Below are positions 37,049-46,608 of a stretch of 64,000 nt of DNA, piece after piece. Position 1 is the first letter of the stretch, and each line of letters opens with the position of its first letter. Where the stretch lies: NCBI RefSeq assembly GCF_023806465.1, contig NZ_JAMSLS010000001.1, positions 620,001-684,000 on the forward strand, in the 5' to 3' direction. The position numbers and the translations under genes are program-made. The notes beneath the pieces are model-generated. The model was not told the DNA's origin and ran no database searches. It was given only the letters and a program-made list of their open reading frames with translations. This stretch comes from Thermomicrobium sp. CFH 73360 (GTDB lineage: Bacteria; Chloroflexota; Chloroflexia; Thermomicrobiales; Thermomicrobiaceae).

Positions 37049-37400
37049 CCAATCACGAAGCGTCAGGGAGGAACTGACGCCGAGTTCACGACTGACCCCC
37101 TGCAGCATGCAGTCGCCATTCATGAAGCATGAGGTGAGAACTCCTCGAGCGTCGCCCGAACACGCTCATGAATGCCATCTCCATTCATGAAGCATGAGGT
37201 GAGACGGAGGACTCGCTCACGGCCTCCTGGCGGATGCCGGAATCTCCATTCATGAAGCATGAGGTGAGACGGAGGACTCGCTCACGGCCTCCTGGCGGAT
37301 GCCGGAATCTCCATTCATGAAGCATGAGGTGAGACGGAGGACTCGCTCACGGCCTCCTGGCGGATGCCGGAATCTCCATTCATGAAGCATGAGGTGAGAC
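37049..37400. repeat. CRISPR-like block: five 24-25-nt repeats spaced 65 nt apart, plus one decayed copy
   Basis: The element beginning CCATTCATGAAGCATGAGG begins at 37116, 37181, 37246, 37311 and 37376, always 65 nt apart. A decayed copy (17 of 24 matches) starts at 37049, 67 nt before the first. The 40-nt interval after 37116 is unique; the three after 37181, 37246 and 37311 are identical to one another. The element contains the palindrome TTCATGAA. Repeat and interval lengths look like a small CRISPR, but the repeat does not match the large array and three identical intervals also fit simple tandem duplication. Confidence 0.85.
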
Positions 37401-38117
37401 CCCAGCTTCACCGATTGACGGCAACCTTGGAACAACCCACGAGCTTGCAACACAACCGGTAGCAACCCAGTTTCACCCCGTATTCGAATCGTCGGCTGCT
37501 CTCCTCGACCGATCGGGTGCCGGTGGTACCCTGCCGCTTTCTCCCGTGATCTGCAACGACAACAGTGTCCGACGGGGGAGTCCTTCACGGCGGGCGATTA
37601 CCGTCATGTATCTGGGACAGGGACGCTCGTGCCCAACAGGAACGGATCCACAGCTGGAACGGAGCCCATCGTCGGAGGGTCGAGGGTCCCTAATCCTCGT
37701 CTAACGAGAAGTCATGTCGAGGTGGAGCGCCCCTCAGAGACTCGGAGAGACACGCATGACGTGGGCTGACCGGAAGGGTTCCCGACGGTTCGGCAGACAG
37801 ACGCGAGGAAGCACCGTGGGGAGTGGCTCGCCTGGCAAGGGGGAACACGATGGTTCCCGTGGAACGGTTCTCCCCGTGCGACGCAATGATATCTTCTGTT
37901 CACCAAACACGAGGTCGACGGAGGCGATCGCAGTCGTTTGGCGCCGGTAGCGCGTCCTCACGGTGAGATGACAGTCATCAGATGATGAGCAAGGAGAGCT
38001 GCCCAAAGGCAGCCAGTGCTCGCACCGCTGGGTCACGTGCTTCCGCTCGTTCAGCATCCTTTGCATAGCCATCGGGCGACGTTCCTCACCGACCCAAACA
38101 CGTCCCTTCCACTCCTG
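37401..38117. other. Gene-poor region with faint periodicity
   Basis: CCCAGCTTCACC (37401) and CCCAGTTTCACC (37466) are 65 nt apart, continuing the spacing of the block to the left with a different sequence. Nothing else recognisable; no gene seen. Confidence 0.4.
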
Positions 38118-38201
38118 GTCCGAGCGCCTGCTTGACAAATGGGAGGGCGACGGGGGCGCGCAGACCTGGTCGACGATCGGGTCGGAGCTCCCGCTTGACA
38201 A
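38118..38201. repeat. Pair of 21-nt direct repeats 63 nt apart
   Basis: GTCCGAGCGCCTGCTTGACA (38118) and GTCGGAGCTCCCGCTTGACA (38181) match at 18 of 21 positions counting the following A. A weak third copy (GTGATCGCCTGCGTATCGAA) starts at 38243. The intervals of about 42 nt are unrelated to each other. Confidence 0.6.
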
Positions 38202-39310
38202 CCGAGAAGTCCTTCGCCCACCGAAGCACAACAGCCACTCTCGTGATCGCCTGCGTATCGAAGCCGTCCAACGCGTGGCCGGGCTCGTGTGCTCCTGCAC
38301 GGTGTACGGGTTCGTGTTCGGTGGCTGTCCATTTCCCACATCTTGTTAAAGACTTCCGACCACTTGCAACGGCACGGGTGTTATCGGGTGATCTCTGTGT
38401 TGGAGCCCGGCGGGCTAAGGCCGAGATCGTCCAGCGCTCGTCGGGATCAGCGAGTGTTCTCTGTCTGGTTTTTGTTGTGGACCATGGTCAGGAGCGCCTA
38501 TGCAATGGCACGTGCCGAAACACGTTTCCACGAGGACACCCTGCGCATGACAGCTTTGAGAAGGCAAGCAGGGATGTCTTGGGACAGCAGAGAAAACCGG
38601 CATGCCCTTTCGAGCCGTTCTCTGATACGCATTGGAACAGCGCATCCGGCCAGTCTTCTCAGCGACGGAGTCAAGGGACCTTTCGGCGCAACCTGCGATG
38701 GGAAACTCACCTTCAGACTGATTGGCGTTGCAACACGTCACCGGCGGCCGGCACCCGCGTTCGCTACTTCCAGAGGTGCATCACGAAGACGATTGGTAAA
38801 GGCCCGGAAAGCCAGTCGGGCCCCAAGAGGCGACTGTGCGCCTTCTCTTTGCGAGACACTTTGATGGCGAGGCGAAGTCGCCCCCGCGTCCACCCGTACG
38901 AGCGGCTTCTCTTGCTGAACAATTCGCGGCAACAGGCGAAAGCAGGGTGATGCACCAGGACATGGCACCCTTCGGCCGACCGCACTTTTGTCGATGCCCC
39001 CAGCGCAATACTCGAGTCGCGCGAGATGCGAGCCTTCACCGCCGGTCGACGATGGCGATACCTTGGCTTGACAGCTATGGCAGCCATAGCCGTCTGCTGC
39101 GACAACAGAGGGGCATCTGCCTACTCCCGGGTGCGGCGAGGTCGGGCCGGAGCAACTCCTGTGAGGAGTCTGGGAGCTTCTCGACCAGGCATCCGGCATT
39201 CCGCGGTCGCAGTGGAGCGACTGCCGTCAGAGACCACGACGTTAAACCCTTCTCGGTTACCCTCAGTCAGGCTGCATCATGGTCCTACCCCCAGCACCCT
39301 GCAGACCTCT
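38202..39310. other. Gene-poor region, no gene seen
   Basis: About 1.1 kb with overlapping frames on both strands (up to 270 codons on the plus strand) that lack recognisable protein character and carry codon use unlike the neighbours. No convincing repeats in the middle part. Confidence 0.4.
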
Positions 39311-39876
39311 TGTAGAAGCCCCTGAGGACGTGACGGATGCTCCCTCACGACCACAACGAGTGGCGTAGCGAGCGCATCTGCAACCCTGAAGAAACGTGTC
39401 GGATCGCATGGTCATACCTGATCCCTCTCTTCTGCTCGCATCTGCGCCCTTGAGCATGCGTGTCAGATGCTTCCACTCCTTACGCGCAAAAGGCCGCGCC
39501 GGCCTGACCGCAGTCAACACCCTCCCCGAGTGCGATGATCTTGCCGCCAAAAGGTCTTCGTTTCAAGCCCTCATAGGTACTGTGCGAGGATATTGACTGC
39601 GGTGATCTTGCCGCAGGTTCCAACCACTCGCCTCAGCCTCACGGCAGTTGGGCCGGGGGCATCTACGACATCCGGGTCGACGCTCATTCGCTTGTACGAG
39701 CCGCAGTGGGTCCTAATGTAGGATGCATCTACGACATCCGGGTCGACGTGGTGGTCGTCGAGGACGCCTTCGATATAGACGAATGCAGGACGCATCTACT
39801 ACATCCAAAACAACGCGATCAGCCCTCGGCCAGCCCATCACTGACAAGTGATGGATCTACTTCATCCAGGTCGACG
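39311..39876. repeat. Decayed direct-repeat array, period 61-68 nt, just left of the CRISPR leader
   Basis: Related short elements recur at near-constant spacing. CCCTGA-GA-CGTG-CGGAT elements are at about 39320, 39384 and 39448 (64 apart), with GCATCTGC leading the last two. TGCGATGATCTTGCCGC (39531) and TGCGGTGATCTTGCCGC (39598) are 67 apart. GCATCTACGACATCCGGGTC is at 39659 and 39725, with weaker copies at 39792 and 39853. The intervals of about 40 nt are all different. It looks like an array whose repeats have drifted stepwise; neither this consensus nor its intervals match the main CRISPR repeat, apart from the inverted piece at 39560-39583. Confidence 0.65.
39560..39583 (-). repeat. Isolated, inverted partial copy of the CRISPR repeat
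   Basis: These 24 bases are the exact reverse complement of the last 24 bases of the 30-nt array repeat (the part ending GGGCTTGAAAC); the first six bases of the repeat are replaced. It stands about 510 bases left of the first true repeat, reads on the minus strand and keeps the eight-base handle CTTGAAAC. It lies inside the decayed repeat array, between the two TGATCTTGCCGC elements, and is flanked by an 11-base inverted repeat (39507-39517 and 39593-39603). Confidence 0.9.
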
Positions 39877-40028
39877 AAGATGCAGCACTTTTCTCCTCGC
39901 GCGATGGTGCATCCGAAGGGGGCTGACGGAGCCGTCGACCACCGGTACTGCAAAAAGCCCCGGGGGTCGACGAATTCCGGGACCTGCTCTTCACCCTGAA
40001 ACCATACGGACTGCGAATACCCACCCCC

Positions 40029-40057
40029 TTGCCCTGCGCAGGTTTGCGTGCTACGTT
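40029..40057 (+). promoter_or_regulatory. CRISPR leader promoter
   Basis: TTGCCC (40029-40034), 17-base spacer, TACGTT (40052-40057). Transcription would begin about 30 bases before the first repeat, in the direction that yields crRNAs with the CTTGAAAC handle. The leader is not AT-rich. Confidence 0.5.
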
Positions 40058-40096
40058 TATCAAAGAGGATCGTCGCATCCGTGCGGCGCCCGTTTG

Positions 40097-43000
40097 GTTC
40101 AGACAGTACCTATGAGGGCTTGAAACATCGTCGCCACAGGGATCTAGCGCGACAGAAAGGAGGGTTCAGACAGTACCTATGAGGGCTTGAAACCCGAGAT
40201 CACCATGGCACTGGATGCAGACGGGGCGGGTTCAGACAGTACCTATGAGGGCTTGAAACGAGCTCCGGTCGACCGTGCAGCCGCTGTTTCGCAGGTTCAG
40301 ACAGTACCTATGAGGGCTTGAAACGGGATTGCGCTCGAATTCGGACGATGGCCAGTCCACGTTCAGACAGTACCTATGAGGGCTTGAAACAACAGGCCGT
40401 GCAGGCTGCCAATGGTAAGCGCCATCGTTCAGACAGTACCTATGAGGGCTTGAAACGGCGGTTGTAGCGGTACATGAGTTCGACGAGGCGCGTTCAGACA
40501 GTACCTATGAGGGCTTGAAACAGCGATTGCGCTCCTCCTCGCTAATCTGGTGGTAGCGTTCAGACAGTACCTATGAGGGCTTGAAACTCGCGTGCGGTTG
40601 GTCAACAACCTCGCCAGTCTCTGGTTCAGACAGTACCTATGAGGGCTTGAAACCTGGGATCTTCGCCGAAGGGGCAAGGGAAGAGGAAGTTCAGACAGTA
40701 CCTATGAGGGCTTGAAACGTCATAGAGCGCCAGATAGGGGAGATCCTGCGTCAGTTCAGACAGTACCTATGAGGGCTTGAAACTGCGGATCAGGACCGCT
40801 TCCTTCGCCGGTTCATCACGTTCAGACAGTACCTATGAGGGCTTGAAACATAGTGCACCAACACTGGGCCCGTTTCGCGCATAGCTGTTCAGACAGTACC
40901 TATGAGGGCTTGAAACATTGCGATCGTTCGCGACGTCTTGCCGCCGAATGCATGTTCAGACAGTACCTATGAGGGCTTGAAACGCAGACTGGAGTTGGCG
41001 TGATGTCTGGGCCTACATGTTCAGACAGTACCTATGAGGGCTTGAAACGCCGGTGTCTCCGCATCGCCGTCATTTCGCCGCGGAGCGTTCAGACAGTACC
41101 TATGAGGGCTTGAAACACGGACGTCCCGCCATGCCCCCACGCCGCCATGAACGTTCAGACAGTACCTATGAGGGCTTGAAACGCGGCATGCCTCGGAGCT
41201 CTGGGAAATCGACGATCTGTTCAGACAGTACCTATGAGGGCTTGAAACAGAATATCAACAGCCATCAATAACAGTAACGCTATGAGTTCAGACAGTACCT
41301 ATGAGGGCTTGAAACAGGGGTGGTTGGAGCTCCGTACCGTGCCGCCGCGCCGTTCAGACAGTACCTATGAGGGCTTGAAACACGGACGAGGTCATCCGTG
41401 ACGCTCAGGGGTGCATGTTCAGACAGTACCTATGAGGGCTTGAAACCACGAACGAACCGGTCAGGAATGGGTCATCGATACGGTTCAGACAGTACCTATG
41501 AGGGCTTGAAACGAAAATCTCGTATTCCAGCGCCCTCAATACGCCACGTTCAGACAGTACCTATGAGGGCTTGAAACCGGGGCCAGAGACGGGGTGTCAG
41601 GCGAATCTGGAACCGTTCAGACAGTACCTATGAGGGCTTGAAACAGCGGTGGTTGGAGCTCCGTACCGTGCCGCCGCGCCGTTCAGACAGTACCTATGAG
41701 GGCTTGAAACACGGACGAGGTCATCCGTGACGCTCAGGGGTGCATGTTCAGACAGTACCTATGAGGGCTTGAAACCACGAACGAACCGGTCAGGAATGGG
41801 TCATCGATACGGTTCAGACAGTACCTATGAGGGCTTGAAACGAAAATCTCGTATTCCAGCGCCCTCAATACGCCACGTTCAGACAGTACCTATGAGGGCT
41901 TGAAACCGACATTGCGCGCCAGGATGCCCCACTTGACGGCAGTTCAGACAGTACCTATGAGGGCTTGAAACTGGGAGCAGCAGACCGGCCAGGATCAGAA
42001 GACGTTGTTCAGACAGTACCTATGAGGGCTTGAAACTGAAGAAACGGCTTCCACATCACACGCACCCCAGAAGTTCAGACAGTACCTATGAGGGCTTGAA
42101 ACCTCGAGCTCGGCAACGATGAGCTCCTGCACGGCAGTGTTCAGACAGTACCTATGAGGGCTTGAAACCCCCATCCCCATCGTGACAAGGAGGTTCCCGA
42201 ATGCGTTCAGACAGTACCTATGAGGGCTTGAAACCTCGACCCCGCCTTCGTCTATGCCCAACGCGGTGCGCGTTCAGACAGTACCTATGAGGGCTTGAAA
42301 CTTCATGAACACCGTCACCGGCGAGGAGAACCTTGGGGTTCAGACAGTACCTATGAGGGCTTGAAACTCGTGTTGCCACCTTGACCCAGGCGTCTCCATA
42401 CAGTTCAGACAGTACCTATGAGGGCTTGAAACGCGATACGATGGGCCCACTCCCAATCCCGGGCGTGGGTTCAGACAGTACCTATGAGGGCTTGAAACAA
42501 TACATTAAAGAACACGTAATGAACTTCGTTTGCAAGTTCAGACAGTACCTATGAGGGCTTGAAACTGTCACGGCTGGGCAATTTCTTCGGCTTGCAGTCG
42601 CTCGTTCAGACAGTACCTATGAGGGCTTGAAACTGGGGATGAGCGGAACATTGAGCGCTGGTTGGGTATGTTCAGACAGTACCTATGAGGGCTTGAAACT
42701 GGCCCCGCAGTGCCAATCGATGCCGGGGCAGTCCATGTTCAGACAGTACCTATGAGGGCTTGAAACCATGTGACGCCGCAGCGGGTGCAGGTGTTGGTCA
42801 ATGTTCAGACAGTACCTATGAGGGCTTGAAACGCGAGCTCCGCCACAATCAAGCCGGCGCTGCAGTAGTTCAGACAGTACCTATGAGGGCTTGAAACGTT
42901 ACCATCGCTGCGCCCCCTGGTGGAGCGTGCCTGTTCAGACAGTACCTATGAGGGCTTGAAACCAATGCGCGGAGAATGGGCGTCGAGCCGGTTTTCTCGT

Positions 43001-45863
43001 TCAGACAGTACCTATGAGGGCTTGAAACTCTCGTCACCGAAATGGACAATGGGGCTGACGGCCTGTTCAGACAGTACCTATGAGGGCTTGAAACCCTCCA
43101 AGAATAGCGGAAATCCGATAACTAGCATATGTTCAGACAGTACCTATGAGGGCTTGAAACCCGTGCCCTCACCGCTTGCGCGGTGAGGGCAGAAACGTTC
43201 AGACAGTACCTATGAGGGCTTGAAACCGGAGTGAATCCCTTAATAGGGCGCTCAGCATTTACGTTCAGACAGTACCTATGAGGGCTTGAAACCTCAAGCT
43301 CGGCCCGGAAGGCGGCCACCGCCGCGGCGTTCAGACAGTACCTATGAGGGCTTGAAACTGTATAAATCGTCAGTGTCATGTGAGCTCCAGAACGTTCAGA
43401 CAGTACCTATGAGGGCTTGAAACCAGAATAATCCAGAGCGGTGTCCGATCCTCCACGTAGTTCAGACAGTACCTATGAGGGCTTGAAACTCGGATACGCT
43501 CCATGACGCCCTCCTTCCAGCAGTGGTTCAGACAGTACCTATGAGGGCTTGAAACTCTCTTTCACTACTACTGCAATCTCGCAAACGTCTGGTTCAGACA
43601 GTACCTATGAGGGCTTGAAACCCGGAACGGGTCCTCTATCTGTCCCATGCGGAAGAGTTCAGACAGTACCTATGAGGGCTTGAAACTCGAGCGCGTTGTG
43701 CGCATCGATGGAGACGCTGTTGTTCAGACAGTACCTATGAGGGCTTGAAACGCGGATATACACGATAACATGCTCATCGCTCTCCTGGTCGTTCAGACAG
43801 TACCTATGAGGGCTTGAAACTCCGGTAAAAGTCGGACAACGCCTCATTGTAATTGCGTTCAGACAGTACCTATGAGGGCTTGAAACACCCCAGTGGGCCA
43901 CGTCGGGGCTGGGGAGGAGCTAGTTCAGACAGTACCTATGAGGGCTTGAAACCGCCAATAGAGGGGTGGTCGTCGCAGCGTTCCCCAAGTTCAGACAGTA
44001 CCTATGAGGGCTTGAAACCTCGTTGCGCGTCATCCATTGGCCTTGCCTCTCGAGTTCAGACAGTACCTATGAGGGCTTGAAACCCCAGGTGGCCAGTGCG
44101 GGCCGGTGCCATATGGCACGTTCAGACAGTACCTATGAGGGCTTGAAACAGCAGCTCCGAGAAGCGGTGGTCAAAGCGGGAGGCGTTCAGACAGTACCTA
44201 TGAGGGCTTGAAACGCAAAATCCACGAGCGCAACAGAACGACGAAATGTTGTTCAGACAGTACCTATGAGGGCTTGAAACCGGGCCTCGTGGATGCAGCA
44301 AGGGGCGCGACGCGGGGTTCAGACAGTACCTATGAGGGCTTGAAACAGGCTCGTCGCGCACTGGAGCTGGAACGAGCTCGGCGTTCAGACAGTACCTATG
44401 AGGGCTTGAAACTGATCACTCTAATCCGCATATCCCTTATGAAACACGTTCAGACAGTACCTATGAGGGCTTGAAACTGATCATAAAAGTCCACTCGGTA
44501 CAGTGTGCACTCAGTTCAGACAGTACCTATGAGGGCTTGAAACGCGCTCAATAATGCGCAGATTCCCCGCCGCGAACTTGTTCAGACAGTACCTATGAGG
44601 GCTTGAAACAGGAGCAATTCATCATCACAGGGGAACGAACCATCAGTTCAGACAGTACCTATGAGGGCTTGAAACTCGGATACGCACTGGCTGACCTCAT
44701 TAAGTCAGCTCAGTTCAGACAGTACCTATGAGGGCTTGAAACAGGTCTCTGTCGAGGGGGCATCAGCTGTTGTCGTACTGTTCAGACAGTACCTATGAGG
44801 GCTTGAAACAGCTTAAGTGTCTCGCAAATGTAGCGCAACTTATGCGTTCAGACAGTACCTATGAGGGCTTGAAACTAGGTCGTTGGTATCACGTATGCGC
44901 CGACGCTATAGGTTCAGACAGTACCTATGAGGGCTTGAAACCAGAAGATCAGGCATCACCTTCGGCCACCATGGACCGTTCAGACAGTACCTATGAGGGC
45001 TTGAAACGAGCGCGTGGGGCCGTTCGCAAACGCAGTGCACCTCGGTTCAGACAGTACCTATGAGGGCTTGAAACTCAATCTCGCCTCCTTCCCTTACTAT
45101 GCGGAAGCGCGTTCAGACAGTACCTATGAGGGCTTGAAACTCTCATCTCCAGATCAATGTGCCCATCACCACCGAGTTCAGACAGTACCTATGAGGGCTT
45201 GAAACTCAACAATGTGTCTCTCGCTTGTCGACGAGGAAACGAGTTCAGACAGTACCTATGAGGGCTTGAAACTTCGAGTAGCCCAACCCACTCAATGCGC
45301 CGCTGGAGTTCAGACAGTACCTATGAGGGCTTGAAATACGCACGAATCGTGTGCGTGCGTGCAGAGTAAGGAAGTTCAGACAGTACCTATGAGGGCTTGA
45401 AATAGCGATTGTGATAGAAGCACATGAAGTATGAGGCGTACGTTCAGACAGTACCTATGAGGGCTTGAAATTGGCGAGGAGCGAGCTCCGTATCAGAGAC
45501 CAATACGGTTCAGACAGTACCTATGAGGGCTTGAAATTCCTGTTACCTGATTAGGACGACGACTGTCTCATCCGTTCAGACAGTAGCTATGAGGGCTTGA
45601 AACCGGAACTCGGGGAATGCACCGCTCGGCGCCTCGCCGGTTCAGACAGTACCTATGAGGGCTTGAAACGCTGGTACGGGTATGTGGGCTGCTGCATAGC
45701 CGACTGGTTCAGACAGTACCTATGAGGGCTTGAAACGAGAAAGATGCGATTCCCCTCTCGTTGCTCCTTCATGTTCAGACAGTACCTATGAGGGCTTGAA
45801 ACCAAATTATCACGAACGAGGATCCGCTGGAATACGAGAGTTCAGACAGTACCTATGAGGGCT
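40097..45863 (+). CRISPR. Type I-B CRISPR array, 88 repeats and 87 spacers
   Basis: A 30-nt repeat beginning GTTCAGACAGTACC and ending GGGCTTGAAAC recurs every 64-68 nt (hand count 88, the last cut to 24 nt); spacers are mostly 34-38 nt. The conserved GAAAC end is that of type I-B repeats, so transcription is rightward and the leader is on the left. Repeats 80-83 (45308, 45374, 45442, 45508) end in GAAAT, repeat 84 (45574) has C to G at position 13, and the last (45840) is truncated, marking the old trailer end. Four spacers are duplicated in a block (from 41316 and again from 41645). The matching cas operon lies 6.4 kb to the left on the opposite strand. Confidence 0.98.
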
Positions 45864-46501
45864 GGTAGAAGCATGAGGGGCACCCCCTCTGCACCCGAGG
45901 CCCCAGGCCTCATCTCCAGCCAGAGCACCCGGTTCCATCCGCTCTCGACACCAGCGCTCATTCCTCTCGCAGGAGCGCATCGTTTCCACACTCACCAACC
46001 CATCCCGCCTCTCAGTGACGGCGCTGCTCGCGCTTCACAACGTCCGGTGGCTTCCTCTCCTCGCTGAACCCCATCTCCTGCGCCAGGGGACCAGCTGTCC
46101 ACCGTTGTTCACCTGGATTCATCAACGGTGATCGCCCGCAATCGCACGGGCCACAATGTCGTCACCGTTTCTGGCGCAGATTCGACTGCATTCCGAACAC
46201 CATTACGGAAGACAAGCTCCGCCGTTCGGCACGGTCACATCCTGGTCATCCTGCACCAGGAACTTGACCGTTTATTCAACGCCCGCAGGTTCCGCTGCGC
46301 TCACTACCTGACGACGGAGCGGTCCAAGTGGAGGTGTGACAGGCCTCAGCGCAGATGCCTCGCGCCAAGCGGAAAGACCTCCTTCTACCTACTAGCAGCA
46401 CTTTTGGAGGTTCATTCTGAACCTTCTCTTTGGTCATGCTAGCCCACTCTTTTATCCCAAGCCTTTGAAACCTTCATCGGCGCTGACTCCCTCGCACAAT
46501 C
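45864..46501. other. Intergenic region right of the CRISPR array
   Basis: No gene seen. CACCGTTG (46100-46107) pairs with CAACGGTG (46123-46130), a possible terminator-like hairpin for array transcripts, without a T-run. Confidence 0.4.
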
Positions 46502-46530
46502 TTGACAGGCTAACTGATGGGTCCTACAGT
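46502..46530 (+). promoter_or_regulatory. Sigma70-type promoter of the secreted protein gene
   Basis: TTGACA (46502-46507), exactly 17 bases, TACAGT (46525-46530), about 80 bases upstream of the coding start. Confidence 0.6.
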
Positions 46531-46608
46531 AGGGACGATCCTTGGTGACGGTTTGGGCGCGAGCGCTGCGGCAGTGCCCGCGCCCCTTCCAGGGAGGGAG
46601 TGCAGGTC

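Noticed and set aside
36314-37400. Tandem repeats as protein-coding repeats
   Set aside because: The periods of 64 and 65 nt shift frame with every copy, so no continuous protein repeat is possible.
38132-38950. Plus-strand open frame of 272 codons
   Set aside because: Overlapping frames of similar length exist on both strands, codon use is unlike neighbours and no motif is visible.
39571-39795. Minus-strand frame of 74 codons through the decayed repeats
   Set aside because: It is a by-product of the direct repeats and ends inside the inverted CRISPR repeat piece; no ribosome site.
33715-40000. Possible RNase P, SRP or tmRNA gene in the gene-poor stretch
   Set aside because: The conserved core sequences of these RNAs were not found by eye on either strand.
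40429-45202. Short open frames rich in SDSTYEGLK or VSSPHRYCLN
   Set aside because: These are translations of the CRISPR repeat, not proteins.
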